Part shown: in pieces, positions 11,181-23,709 of the stretch
Layout of the letters: every line of letters begins with the position of its first letter
Position numbering within the stretch: position 1 is the stretch's first letter
DNA from: Hofstenia miamia
Lineage: Eukaryota > Xenacoelomorpha > Acoela > Hofsteniidae
Length of the DNA: 64,000 bases
Assembly: GCA_900660155.1 (NCBI GenBank)
Contig: CABFPE010000122.1
Span: 910,088-974,087, forward strand
Direction: 5' to 3'
Position numbers and translations under genes: made by a program
The notes under the pieces: generated by a model
What the model was told of the DNA's origin: nothing
Databases searched by the model: none
Seen by the model: the letters and a program-made list of their open reading frames with translations, nothing else

Positions 11181-14100
11181 ATGGAAATTCTAGCTGCGAC
11201 ATTGCCACTACCCGACCACTAACGGACAAACTGATATGGAGAGTATCAGACTTGTCATCGATTGTCTCAATAAGAATTGCATTTCCTGCATAGTTGCAAA
11301 TAATTGAATCGCTTCCAGGATGAAAAAATTTTAATCAATTACGTTAGCATCAATTATCATACACTCTTCGTTTTAACAGCGCTTTTATAACTGAAGGTCG
11401 TGGTATAATTTTCTGAAATTGAAAAAAATTTAAAATTTTTAAAAATTGTTACAAATATATGTGTTAGATTTGAAAATTGAGAGAGCATGCCAAATAAAAG
11501 TCTGTGATAAAGGTTATGAAGATGTGTTAGTGCATTACTGCTGCTAAAAACAAAACAAGCATGAGAAAATTAACTGTGAATATGTGCAAAAGCTTCCAAA
11601 ATATTTAAAAACAGAGCTATAGTTAATCCTTAAACAATTAAGAAAGCATTCGTGCACGTGGGAGGAGTATTTCGATCAACTAACCTGAGTAGCGGAAGAA
11701 ATATCGCTAACCTAAAAACAATCTCTATCACATGGAATGCTAAAAAAATAAACAGTAGCATTATTCGAAAGAATGAAATAATGTCTAAGTCGAAAATCAT
11801 TGATTGTCAAATACTATCTTTTGTGTAGAGTAAACATTTTTTACTTGAATTCTTTCTTGGACATTCGTAGTTATTACTTGAGTAAATTTTGGGTTTTTCA
11901 AAGCGAATTCTAAGTATCCCAAAATGGACGCCACTATCAATTTCTTATTAATGACCAAACTAAGCTTTTAGCTTATCAAGATGACAGAGATTTTTTTTGA
12001 TACTGTGCTCTCTAAACTCATACACATTATCTGTGGTGACCAATAAATTTTTCAATAATCTAATTTAAACAGGATTAAAATGTTGCATATATGAAATGAA
12101 AACTTGTTAAACTAAATGTAAATAGCATAGCATCCGTTTGAAAGTGCAATAACCCACATTTCTTGTAACGCGTCCGTGAACAACAATTAATTTCGTCAAC
12201 TTTAGTACATTTCATTGTATACATTAGCCCAACAAAAATGCAAATTTCACAAATAGACTTTTTATACTAATTGCGTGCAAATTGTGTTCATGGAAATCTT
12301 AACTTAAATCCTAACTCAAAAATTAATCGTAATCGAAAAAAATCCACTTGAACCGGGTTAATGTACACATACACTTTTGATTACATACATCACATATTGA
12401 GATTCTCTCACAGAACGGACAGCATACGCATATGCAATGTGTACATTACAGCAAAAAATTTGTATAAGTTTACCATTCAAATATGGTTTTGGACCCAAAA
12501 AATGTTAATGAAATTTATTACTTTTTACTAAATAACATTTTAATACTTCAAGCATTAGTATCACAGAATTTCATATCATCATGAAACAACTGCCATAATA
12601 TACATGCACATATTATTCAAAAGCAAATGGCTTAAAAATTATTTTGATATAACTAACAAAAACAATTACAGAAATAGCCTTCATAAAGTATAAAAAACTA
12701 AACATTGTTATAATAACATTATCATCTAAGTTCTGCAAACATGAGGAGCGTTTTTAGTAGGAATGAAGAGGAAAATTAAATTTGCGGCGAAATTAATAAA
12801 AAACACCGAATTTGAGAAATTAATGTCAATAAATCGAATCGCGATGAAGGTTATATTGTCAGTAAGCTACAAAATTAGTGAACTTTCGAAAATATATCTT
12901 TATGTATGTTTGTTGATATTATTAAATATGTACAGAACTGCATACTGTACTCACGTTTTCAAATAATTGCATACATCAATTCAGTTCTTAAAGAGTTTTG
13001 CAGTTTACACTTTGTTTATATGATACCGACTATTTTAGAAATACAATACTAAAAACTAAATAGCATAAACTTGAAAAGTACAACATATCTTAGCAAGTTA
13101 TGGGTTTCAAACCCAGGTTAACACTCATTTATTGTCAAGGAGCCTAAATTGGGAAGCATTAAAAATTTTGATAGATGCATCCATAAACAAATTTTAACAT
13201 GGTATAAAAACAATATTATTAAATAAGCAAAAGTGACATATGTAATACTAACTGAATAGTGAAAAAAATAAGTAGATAAGACACAATAAAAAAATGTTTA
13301 GATATGTATGAAATTAAAATTTTTGTATTTTTAAATGGTGAAAATCACATTAAAATTCTTAATGCATGAAACAAAAAATCTTTCTAATATTATTTCAGAG
13401 TTATTCTAAGCGCTCTTTCAGTGTGGGATGATATCGCAATCTTAAAATAATATCAGTTATTTACTGCATGAATCATGAGTGAGTTTGTGGTTTAAACAAT
13501 GTGTTGACCTCGATAAACATAAGTGGAAATAGGTTACAATTAACACAAATACACGAAAAACACGTGGAAAAATAACCATACGGAGAAAAATATTGACTTA
13601 GACAGTCAATGCAATTATGATGTGATAGAAAAACCAACGCCAAAATTGAAAGGAAAACTAATGGTTAACGTTAGGGGAAGCAGCCATGCAATATTTAGGA
13701 TAAATACCGGAGATAGGTAGTTTGTATCAGCAGATGCGTGACGGGTCTAAAAGTCGGCTTAACTGCACATGGAAGGAAGTTAAATAAGAACATACAACGA
13801 AAGGCATTAAAATGGCAAGCAGTGAAGTAAATAATTCAGCAAAAATATAAAAGAAAGAGAATGAATATGCCAAAAACAATGTGGATTGAAAATAGACCTC
13901 TTAAGCTGGGAAATTATAAATTTATGATGTTGAAAACATAGCATACCTAAACTTGAAATTCTGACTGTTTAGTGAATATAGATGATATAAAACATAATAT
14001 CTAAAAATTATGTAATTATGAATAAATATATATTGCAAGCTATATAATTTCCCAACGAAAAATAGAGAAATGTTATCTTCTTTGTTGAGCAAAATAATGC

Positions 14101-15735
14101 CTTTAACAAAATAAAAATATAACTCAGCTCAAAATTGTCCTTCACAATAATAAAGGGTAAGAGAATTGTAGGACAATTAATAGCAAAGAGTAGTTATGAA
14201 GCTGATTACGTGCGAACTCACCTGGGTTGCAGAATAGAAAACGGGAATCTAAACAACTTCGGCATTATATACATGGAAGAACTTACGTAAAAGTTACTTG
14301 GCTGAAACATGATACATGCAGAGATGAACGTCAAAAGTAAAATAATACGAAAGTAAATTAGTCAATCAAAACCTTACTTATATTAGGAAATCTACTATAG
14401 TTAAATAGACTACCAAGTTAGTTTGAAATGTTCTATAATTCTCAATAACGAATATTAGAGCTACATAATGTTGACAACTACGATAAATTATTCTATAACT
14501 AGATGAAGGTATGCTACTTTCTTAAAAATCCTGACAATTACGTTCAATTATTTACTAAGCTTAAAGGTGGTATGCACTAAACGATTGATTTTTTCAAAAA
14601 AGAATCGAAGAAAATGCAACCAACATAACGTACATCTACAAAATAAGGAACATTGGCTGCGTACTATAGCATGCCTAGCTGATGAGGTTTACAAAAAAAG
14701 AAGGAAACTGTAAGGAAGTATACTGCAGAGACAGCAAATGTAATAAACTAAAAAAGCCATACTGTATAGCAAACTTAATAATGCGACAAGCACAGTATCT
14801 GAGAACAAATATATGTAAAATTGAATTAATGACCAAACAACATAATAGTAGTTCATTGCTTGTACAAATATATCCGCTACTTTCAATTAAAAAAATGGGA
14901 CAAATCGATAAAATTATTAATGTTAAGATATAGACAGTTGAATAAATGATGTATGTTTTTGAGAAACAAAGAAATATACAATATAAACTAAGGAAATCAA
15001 AAGAGAAGCTCTACTAAAAAACGAATGTATCAAATGTAAATCAAACATTGATGGGTCCAAATTCAGTAACTAAACGCAAACACTATTGCCTTTGACCAGA
15101 ACCGCGGGTCAAAACTGGCCGAAGCGACCAGTTTCCATTTAATGTACACTCAAACAATAACACAGAATTGAAACGTATTTCTAGTTAAACAAAGCTGAAG
15201 TAAGAATCAAGCATAATAGAAACAAATATGTAATCTATTAAATAAAATGAAAATGAGTCTCACTACATTATTTTATTGAAAATTTGTTGAAAAACGTTGT
15301 GAGATTTTTGAACGCCAAGGTATTATTTATCTTAATTACAATTACTGCAAAAGACAGACTTCATTACGTGATTTAGGGCTTAATAAAATGTGTGTGCTTT
15401 GGATTATCTTTGATAAGAGGCTCTCGAGCTATACAATATCTTAAAATATCTTTAATTAAATTTGTGAAAATGAAGATATTTTCAACTAAACATAACACTA
15501 TTTCGTTTATAAATTACCTAAACATTAAAATCCTAAAAGCACAAAAACCATCCGTTAGTGTGGATTGCAATAGCTATGCATGAACATAAACTGTAATTGA
15601 AAATTATAAGTGAAAAATGAGCAGTGATTGAATTTAAAAGTTGTCAGAGAGCCTTCAAAAACACTGAAATCAAATAGATATTCCAAAATAGTAAATTTGT
15701 AAGGATAAATCAAGATCGTTTGGTATTCTACCCAT
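11181..15735. other. AT-rich, no gene recognised
   Basis: About 4.5 kb with only short AT-driven open frames (for example 12763-12966 and 14682-14933 plus strand) that show no domain, no codon bias and no credible splice sites. No terminal repeats were found by eye. Confidence 0.4.
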
Positions 15736-18655
15736 TAATACCACAACCTAGAATAAATAAGAAAGGAGGTGGTGTTGGATTATATTTATCTAAATCTATT
15801 TCATATAAAGTAATGGAATCGACGTTTATCACTGATAGCATTCTCTGTAAGTGCACATTAAAAAAATTTTTAATTTCTATTTGGCTGTAATTTACAGTCC
15901 TCCAACAGATGATAAGAAGTATTATATTCAATGTTTAGAAAGGTTTTTAGAAGAATTTAATCGAACATCGATGCCAACTGTAATAATGGGAGATTTCATT
16001 ATAGATACTTTAATATCTTCATCAATTACTTCTTTATATTTACAATGCATATCTGCGAATGATTTCCGTATTCTAATAAATGAAGTCACAAGCCCACAAA
16101 ATAATCTAGAGGGTTCCTGTCTACACCACATACTGACGAATATTAGTTCTGAAAAAATTGCTTCAGTTGGACTTCTGGATGACGTATTTACAGATCATGT
16201 ACCCATTTGGTTAGAATTTAAGATAACTTATAGTCAGCTCCAAAAATCTACAATTTCATACATTACATTTATGCATTCAGAACAAAAATTACTAAACTGC
16301 TTATTTTTGCTTAATCAAAAACTAAATGAACTAAATTTAAATGATTATACAAATACTAACAATGCGTATTCTGATTTAATTATTACAGTAAAGGAAACAA
16401 TTAATAAATTCAAGTGTTCTAAAATTAAAAGTGGTCCTAAGAGTAACTTAGCAATCAATAATTCAATTAAAAACTTAATAACCAAACGAAATATTGCTTA
16501 CAAAAACTATAAAATGAATAATTGTCGAGAAAATCATATTAAGTTTAGTAATATCAGAAATAGGGCTGTTTCAAAAATCCGACATTTTAAGCCTAGTTAT
16601 TATAATAAAAAATTGAATTGCAAACAGTTCTACTCATTCTTAAATATGATTACAGGTAAGGAAAAAAGATGAAATTATCAGCTGCGTTCAACCAGAATAT
16701 CAATTGTTTTTTTGCAAGCATTGTTATTGATAATAATCCTGAGAATATGGCTTTATGCCCCATTTTTAGTAAATTTTTTTGAAAGATTAATATACAATAG
16801 ACTACTTAAGTTTATAAATAAGTACAATTTAATAAATTCAAATTAATTTGGGTTTCGACCTCACTATAACACAATTTTAGCTTTAATGAAAGTAATTGAA
16901 AATATTAGACATTCCTAAGACAATAAATTATATTCTTCGTGCATATTCATTTGATACAATAGATCATAAGTTGTAATTAAATAAGATATATAAATACGGC
17001 ATTAGAGGACACATTTTTAACTTATTTGAAAATTATCTAGAAAACCGATATCAATGTGTTTCAATAGACTCAACTGTTTCAAAATTAAAAGAGATAACAT
17101 GTGGTGTGCCACAAGGCTCAATTGTTGGACCACTACTCTTCTTAATGTACATAAATGACCTTCCTAAATTCTTAACTGCTTCAGTCTACCTGTTTGCTGA
17201 CGATACAAATATTCAAGTAAGTTCACCGGACAGGGATATATTATTTAAGACTATTCAAAATAACATAAATGTTCTACAAGATTGGCTCTGTTTTAATCGC
17301 CTTTCTTTAAATTGTAATAAAACCACTCAGATAAATTTATTCAGAATTAATGAACAAATACCTAAGCTACAAGTATCGGAAACTGCGCTTTACATAAATG
17401 ATTCTTATAAATATTTAGGGATAATATATAAAACATTAAGTTTTGCAGAGCATGTATCTTTTATTTGTAAAAAGTCTCCAAAATATGTGGTATTTTGATG
17501 AAAATAAGACACTTCGTTCCTAAGCATATTACACTACATTCTTATAATGTATACATACTGCCGATAATTCAATATGGAATTTTAATCTATGGTGGTACAA
17601 CACATTATTGCCTATTTTCAAAATTCATAAAAAGATAATCAGGATCATAAATTTTAAAAATTCTACTTATACTACTAAACAGTTTTTCATAGAAGCAAAT
17701 ATGATGACTATTTATGAAATATACATTTTTGAACTCCTTAAGGACGTTATAAAGTTTAAAAGACAAGAATATCCAATAGAATTTTATAGCTTTGATGAAA
17801 TAAATCATTCTTTTAACACAAGAGCTCGAGCAGCACATCCAACTTTTTTAATAAGACATAAAAAATTATACAACATAGTTAGATTGAAGTGAGAGGTATA
17901 AAACTATTAAATTTTTTATACTCAGCCCAATTAATTAATGATATTATTACACTAACGAAAAACAAATGCAACAAACTAATAATGGATATTAAGCTTAAGG
18001 CAATAATTGGCAACAATAATTTAATTAATAGAATCTTCGAGAAATAAATTCACTTAATTATAATAATTTGAAATAATAAATTCATTTATATTGAGTCACT
18101 TACTAGAAAAATTAAGGGGTTGCAATTGAAAAAAATGCGGACTTGGATTAAAGACAGTTTATCTATTCTTACAATGGTGTTTCTTTCTGAACTTGTCTTC
18201 AAATACCTCCCTGATGATGAGGAAATTAATGTTTTCGCAAAACCTAATTCTTTCCAAAGTATTCCACTATTCACCTGCTGTAACTTTATTTGATTGTTTT
18301 CTGAAGTTGTTAAAAGTTATCACGTTGTCAATCTTATTCACTTGTGTTTCATTTTCTTACGTCATCACTCGATCTTCATGCTATTTCTATTGAATGAAAA
18401 AGTACTCTTTATCAAAGGAACAATTCTATAGTCTTCCTCTAGTTTAAGCTGATTTCGGAAGTTCCTCACAGGTACTCATATGGATTTTGATCGCTACAAA
18501 TGGTAATCTACTTGTACCGATATGACACTGGTTGACAAGATAAAGAGCGCCTCCAGCACTCGTAAACCAACCATTTTCAAACAATTTAGTGCTAAACTTG
18601 TATTTTATTTTGTATTAAGTTTTGTTTGAAATAAATTCTATTATTATTATCATAT
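15736..18655 (+). mobile_element. LINE (family B), CR1/Jockey-like: endonuclease and RT remnants
   Basis: APE-type endonuclease: GGGVGLYLSKSISYKV near 15766-15810, then 15851-16672 with VIMGDFIIDTL (GDFN-type site altered), LHHILTN (usual IDHILTN) and TDHVPIWLEF. Reverse transcriptase: FERLIYNRLLKFINKYNLIN near 16780-16840, FGFRP at about 16850, CGVPQGSIVGPLLF at 17101, FADDTNIQVS near 17190 and YKYLGIIYK near 17405. A C-terminal block with FNTRARAAHPTFLIRHKKL lies at 17608-17892. Several stops and shifts between 16672 and 17100 and near 17500 kill it. The 3' UTR ends in AATAAATTCTATTATTATTA at about 18652. The final 110 bp recur inverted at 32542-32660. The clade is uncertain within the CR1/Jockey/L2 group. 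The 5' end is truncated or decayed near 15736. Confidence 0.85.
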
Positions 18656-19222
18656 AAGAAAAAATACTGAAATAGGAAATCTTATAAAAACTTGGTCAAG
18701 GAAAATCCTAGATTTAATTTGGGATCAATCTAAAACGTATTTCCAAAAATTAATATTTTGATTGAACTATTTTGAACAAAACGTTAATGAAAAAGAAATT
18801 TTAACATTGTGATTGATTTATTCGGTTTTACTGAATTAAATGGTGAAGAAATTCTTTATATTTGTAGATAAAAAGCCAATTTTTGCAATGTAAAGGGCAG
18901 TTGATACAACAATGTTAAATGATAATAATAGTTCTACACCTTTAGATGGCAGATGCTAACACAACATTAAGGAAATTACAGCATTAGAATTTTCAACACA
19001 TCAAAATTATAAATAAAATTAGACAAGGTATAAACAAGTGCAAAATAATACCTCTTGATTGAAAAAAAAGTTGCTACTTCCATTTTGTGACGAATTGAAA
19101 CTGATAACTTTGCGAAAATAATCCTTCTTTTGTGGTTCATCTGAAGCACTTAAACTTCTTTGTAGAAACACAGAAAATATCTATTCAAAAAATGTACGAG
19201 AATTATGTGAAAGAGATACTAC
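18656..19222. other. AT-rich, nothing recognised
   Basis: Between the LINE tail and the candidate exon at 19223. No motifs or repeat ends were seen. Confidence 0.4.
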
Positions 19223-19339
19223 CATTTCACTTGACCGCCGATAGTCCCGAGAAGAATTGGATGTCATTGTAGAAGAGGCAGGAGATAGCATACATTGTGG
19301 AGATGAGGAATCAAGATCATCCGCTGGCTCAACAATCAT
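19223..19339 (-). CDS. candidate first coding exon of an unknown host gene
   Basis: On the minus strand an ATG at 19339 in the context GCCATGA opens a 39-codon segment beginning MIVEPADDLDSSSPQCML, rich in Ser and Asp, followed by SNSSRDYRRSSEM. A potential donor ATG|GTAGTATC follows at 19222. Read without splicing, the frame closes about 14 codons later. It stands out because its GC content and codon choice differ from the AT-rich surroundings, and a stop lies seven codons upstream of the ATG. I do not recognise the protein. A short unspliced ORF or a transposon remnant are alternatives; I found no second exon. Confidence 0.25.
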
Positions 19340-19990
19340 GGCTAAACGGAAAATTCTCTAGAACTTTGTACAAGAAGTAAAATTTATAAAGAAATATAAA
19401 ACTAACAGCACATTTTAAAAATCGGCAGTATATGGCTATTCTACTACTTAAAATTTTAAAGCTTTTTATTTAGTCAAATAGTAACTTAGTTAAAATACCT
19501 GGTGAACATTTGGCGAATTGGGTGGAGTGTTACTACTCTTGCTACTTAGAGAGAAAATTAATAGTAAGCATTATATATTAGGGAACCAAGCCAAGAAATG
19601 TATTACTTTTGCAAAATGCGGAATTTTATTTCGAAATTGCATAACGTCATAAACACACTTCTAATCATTGACATGTTAATAAAAACATTTATAATACTGT
19701 CAAGCTTAAGCATAAATAATCAAGTCATCAATCAAAAAAGTTACCTATATGGGAAGAATTTAGGATAATCTAATTGTAATTCTGTTTGTTTTTGTTATTT
19801 CTAAATTTTGATAGGAGCATATCTTTCTTTTGTATCATTTGATGGAAATAAAGAGCATGTTAACCATTATGGAGCAATAAATTATGCTCATGTTAAGCAT
19901 TAGATGCAAATACTATTGCATGCTCTTCATAACAACTAAGTTTATGCAAAACACTTTTCTGAAGTTTAACCAATATTTTCAAATATTGAG
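19340..19990. other. AT-rich, nothing recognised
   Basis: No exon or repeat end was seen in this stretch. Confidence 0.35.
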
Positions 19991-20103
19991 ACCATTAAGA
20001 ACTTGAACTTGAATGAGTTTGCAAAACTTATTCATGAATAGCCAAACTCAATCTCAACTGAAAACCCATTTGAAAATACCATAAAAATTAAATAAGTTAT
20101 ATA
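19991..20103 (+). mobile_element. fragment of a hAT MITE (CAGGGTTTTTGAGT family)
   Basis: Iterated motifs ACTTGAACTTGAATGAGTTT, CAAACTCAATCTCAACTG and CATTTGAAAATACCATAAAA match the interior of the complete MITE at 24544-24898 (which has CACTTGAAAATAGTGTAAAA). No terminal CAGGG is preserved on either side. The fragment abuts the retroelement piece that begins at about 20104. Confidence 0.5.
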
Positions 20104-20559
20104 GATGTACGTTTTGATCTTGCTCAATCCATTATGACGTCTTTACTCAGAACGGCAGACTTCAGAGCTCCATGGAATGACAAATACTTCTCGCTATCCT
20201 CGCAAATATGGTACACAGACGCCTCTGAGATAGGACTTGGTCTGGTAGATCCTTATGGACATCAGTTTTCTTACCAGTTACAGTACCCCGCGCACATTTA
20301 CTTATTGGAACTTCAGGCTATCTCTATAGCCATTTGGAAAGCAGATAAAGGAGCAACGATAATAACGGACAATTGGGCACTTTGCCAATCCCTTAGATCA
20401 GGAAAAACTTATGGTGGACCTTATCTTCTGTGTATTTTTGCCTCAATGCTAGTTAAGTTCAAAAGTTTGATAATACACTGGGTTCCTACTGAAAATAACT
20501 TGGCGGATTTGGCAAGCAGAACTCTTTCTTTTGCACAAGCTCCACTCTGGTTTCCCTAA
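20104..20559 (+). pseudogene. fossil RNase H part of the retroelement
   Basis: The part encodes IWYTDASEIGLGLVDPYG (the TDAS motif carries the first catalytic Asp), YLLELQAISIAIW (the Glu position), IITDNWALCQSL (the TDN Asp) and IIHWVPTENNLADLASR (the late Asp of the fold). This is the order of the RNase H domain in DIRS-type and hepadnavirus-like polymerases. It lies on the strand opposite the RT part next to it and belongs to the same kind of element, either rearranged or a second insertion. Confidence 0.75.
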
Positions 20560-20721
20560 AAGAATTAAGACTTAAGACTTTTTTGAATTTATGAATTTAT
20601 TAATAGTGCTAATTGCTTCCTTTTTATAGTCACCTTTTAACCATAACAGCATCTGCTGCGCCTTTACGTTTTGACTATATAAAGGAAAATAATACATAAT
20701 AATTTAGTTGCCTTGTAAGAA

Positions 20722-21837
20722 TTAGTGAAGAGAAAGATCAAAACGTACATCTTCCAAGTTATACAGAGGTTTTAATATGTTAAAGGTGGCGACTAATGGC
20801 CATGAAAATGTTAAGTGACCAAGTAATCGTTCTCTGCTCTTTAGACTTACAAATTTAAGAGGTATTTCTGCAATTATCCGTAAATTCTTTTTCCTTTGCT
20901 CCGTAGCTTCAATAATGCTTTGAGAAATATCAATATGAAAACCCAAAAACTGAAGGGAAGATTGTAAACCTGCTGATTCATCTATTTGGAGAATACGAAT
21001 TCCAATAGTTCTTACTTTATCCAACCACTTAGAGATAATAGTCCAATCTTTCCTATCGAAGACAAGAAGGAAGTTGTCTATGTGAGACCACGAGAAGGAA
21101 CACACTCTTCTGATAGGCGATAGCAATGCACATGATAAGAGTTGACAAGGAGCGACTGAGTAGCTGAGTCCCATTGGTGCTCTGCAGAATTGGTATTTAA
21201 CTCCATTATGCGCAATGAAAGCAGTTTTGTAGCGATCTTTAGACTGTACCGGTATATTGTAAAATGCATTTTTGAGATCTAATTGTATAGCCACATGGTC
21301 CATAGGAGGCTGATGTCTGCTAGCTATCTTCAGAAATGAAGGCATAAAGAAAGGAATTGGCTTCATTAACTTTGTCAATCTGCTGTAGTCAACCACCATT
21401 CTGAGTTTACCATTACTTTTAGGCACGAAAAATGATCTGGATACAAAGGGTGATCTTCTCGGTAATAATTCTATAATTCCAGCACGGATATGCGCTTCTA
21501 ATATAGCATCTGCATGCCTGCGTTCCAAGGTGTCAGTAATCACGATTGGCTTCTTTGCTACTGTAGGCCGGAATTCCAAAAAATTGATATGTAGCTGCAT
21601 TAACTTATGGATGCGCTCAGGCATGCCAGTAAAGTCCTTCAATAATTGCCAGTCAATTGTTCCCATCGTATAATCATACGTTGAATCAGAAACATCGGAG
21701 AGCAGAATAGATTGCGAATTGTCCGTTGTATGCGTAGATTGTGTAATTTCAAAAATACCATCTGAATCCGAGTGTATAAGTTGTGATACATGTTGTGAGT
21801 TCTGCTGCAAGAATTTGGCTAACTGCTGGGAATCCAT
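20722..21837 (-). pseudogene. fossil reverse transcriptase part of the retroelement
   Basis: A 371-codon open frame. RT blocks in order: RSFFVPKSNGKLRMVVDYSR (about residues 129-148), VAIQLDLKNAFYNIP (184-198, palm Asp), YQFCRAPMGLSYSVAPCQLL (219-238), SHIDNFLLVFDRKDW (in the position of the YxDD box) and LQFLGFHIDISQSIIEA (thumb). GGHLTFSWPLVAT-like text (LLGHLTFSWPLVATFNILK) is the connection typical of DIRS-type elements. The N-terminal 100 residues are Ser/Gln-rich with no recognised protease. It is a fossil part of the element described at 20104-22965. Confidence 0.85.
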
Positions 21838-22002
21838 TGTGTCACCAGATAAGTGAAAAGAGTCTTGTGTAACTAAGTTTATTACTTCCTCTTCCTGCTG
21901 CTGTATTGGAATTCTAGAACATGCTCAAGCTGAGAAGTCTGTGAGAAGCTGCATGACGTCATGTGAAGGCAGGTAAAAGATTTTCAGAGCGTATGCGTAG
22001 AA

Positions 22003-22460
22003 TCAATTCGCTGCTGACTCTGGTATCTGGAAACTTAAGTCATTGACATGGACATTAACTAATTGAGGCATTACTATTGCAGCTACCACGTCTTGTGGCA
22101 GGCCGCTGTTATCCATATCTTGGACATAGACTGGAGTTGAGTGGATCAACGGGTCGGGAGTGAATGGAGGAGACACTTTGATAAATGAGTACTCGACATT
22201 GATCGGGCTGGAGACAATTTGCTGTGTAGAGTTCGAACTGGTGAGAACCTCCAAATTATTAGAAGCACAACTATTAGAAACCTCCAATGCATTAGAAGAA
22301 AAAGTCTTTAGATTAATATCAGAAAAACTGGTGAGAACCTCCAAATTATTAGAAGATAAATCCAAACTCGAGAAATTGTGCTGCACAGCTTCTTCATCAT
22401 TAAAGTCTATTGGTGACGGCGAATGAATGTCCAGTTGATCAAAGGTCGTGACATGGGTTA
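22003..22460 (-). pseudogene. fossil acidic Ser/Asn-rich frame of the retroelement
   Basis: Between the gag-like and RT parts, a reading frame is rich in Ser, Asn, Asp and Pro, with two copies of SNNLEVLTS and a final TPVYVQDMDNSGLPQDVVAA. Its role is unknown; a linker, a protease-like region or a non-coding overlap are all possible. Confidence 0.4.
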
Positions 22461-22462
22461 AG

Positions 22463-22960
22463 TTACTTAGAGTTCTGTTTTCCTCTGCCTCTTCCTTGTG
22501 ACTTTCGTCGAAAGGTATTAGTGTATTGTTGCTTTCCAAACTGTCTAGGCTGAGACTGCAAATGGGGCACTCCGATTGACTCCAAGGCAGCGTTGCTGGT
22601 GGCTCGCAAGGTTGGAGTCCATCCAAATGTACTGGCAGAGAGCAAGATTCGAATTCGTTTAGAGAAGGCTGTCTTATTGTCGACGGTGAAATGGTGGTAG
22701 TCGTCACAGAGGAGCGATAGTAACTCGAGCTCATGCTTATCTCTTGGGCTAATAACCACTTGATTGATTTGGTCACGGACTGTAGTAATTTGAGTATAAG
22801 AGAATGGCTCTGACGATATAGTTGGTTGAGCTGATTGTCCAGAAGCTGAAGGATGCATAGGAGGAGCTGGTACATCCGGTTGTGTAGCAACTGGGGGCTG
22901 AGATTGCTGCTGCTGCTGGAGACGGGCATCTAATTCATCAATTCTATCTGTTACTTATTT
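22463..22960 (-). pseudogene. fossil gag-like part of the retroelement
   Basis: The frame begins near RIDELDARLQQQQQQSQPP (a likely coiled-coil start followed by a glutamine run). It continues with DKHELELLSLLCDDYHH and ends in a basic RRKSQGRGRGKQNSK tail that could bind nucleic acid, as nucleocapsid tails do. No CCHC knuckle is visible. Assignment as gag rests on position upstream of RT and the basic end. Confidence 0.5.
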
Positions 22961-22965
22961 ATGAA

Positions 22966-23115
22966 TAAAAGATGCATTGTTGTCACTATAACTTTGTTTT
23001 TGTCTAGAATATTGGAAAACACTGATCAACATTTGTGGTAAAGTTAGCATGAGAGAATAAAAGGTGTGTATTAGTGGGAAATATTTTTGGTTATCTTTAA
23101 ATAAATTTGGAATAT
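22966..23115. other. short spacer between retroelement fossil and TRIM
   Basis: AT-rich. It may be the continuation of the hAT transposase pseudogene that resumes beyond the TRIM at 23701, but no motif proves this. Confidence 0.3.
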
Positions 23116-23696
23116 TGTAGAATCACTGGGGTGATTCTAGTGAAAAAGAAGAGAATACAGTTCAAACTATTTCCTATTTACAAATGCTTCATTCTTGATA
23201 TACACTGCTATTTACAATATGTACAAATATGACAACAACCATTCACTAACAAGAAAAGCATGAGGTCTGGCCAATAAATAATAACAACTACTGGCTGATG
23301 CTACATGCTGCCCCAGGCCAGACTCGTGACTTTTCATTGTGTGTATAATGGACGAGGATCCATTCCAAAAGGATCCATTCAACAGCTCTTCACTCAAACA
23401 TGCAAAATCTAAAGTGTAGACTCAGCTGACTCCTCTCAATTGGGTTCATCTTGCAGAGAGGCATTGGAATGTTCTGCATCACATCAGGGTCCTGTCATGG
23501 TCGCCATGTAGAATCACTGGGGTGATTCTAGCAAACAAGAAGAGAATACAGTTCAAACTATTTCCTATTTACAAATGCTTCACTCTTTATATACACTGCT
23601 ATTTACAATATGTACAAATATGACAACAACCAGTCACCAACAAGAAAAGTGTGAGGTCTTTCCAATAAATAATAACAACTACTGGCCAATGCTACA
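23116..23696 (-). mobile_element. TRIM: miniature LTR element with two 190-bp LTRs, structurally complete
   Basis: Two direct repeats of 190 bp (23116-23305 and 23507-23696) flank a 201-bp interior. On the minus strand each repeat starts TGTAGCAT and ends TTCTACA, with a TATA-like GTATATAAAG. Directly inside the 5' LTR is TGGCGACCATGACAGG, a primer-binding site of the tRNA-Arg type used by mdg1/412-like Gypsy elements. A 4-bp target duplication, ATAT, flanks it (23112-23115 and 23697-23700). The two LTRs differ at about 13 of 190 sites, roughly 7 percent, so the insertion is old. There are no coding genes: it is a terminal-repeat retrotransposon in miniature, a fossil that looks structurally whole. 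Confidence 0.92.
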
Positions 23697-23709
23697 ATAT
23701 GTTGACTTT

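Larger units (their letters stand above)
20104..22965. mobile_element. fossil RT/RNase H retroelement (DIRS-like or other LTR kin), rearranged
   Basis: A broken retroelement with four visible parts. An RNase H-like part (20104-20559) is on the plus strand; a reverse transcriptase part (20722-21837), an acidic Ser-rich reading frame (22003 to about 22460) and a gag-like part with a basic tail (22463-22960) are on the minus strand. No integrase, tyrosine recombinase, envelope or clear terminal repeat was seen. The protein style (RT followed by a divergent RNase H, gag-like ORF overlapping a second frame) fits DIRS/Ngaro or a related LTR-kin group. It is not whole: parts are missing and at least two or three major breaks are present, including the strand disagreement. 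The RT frame is long and open, so it is probably not among the oldest elements here. Confidence 0.7.

Noticed and set aside
22160-22426. Plus-strand open frame with repeated LVRTSKLLE
   Set aside because: Complement of the repeated SNNLEVLTS segment of the retroelement fossil on the minus strand.
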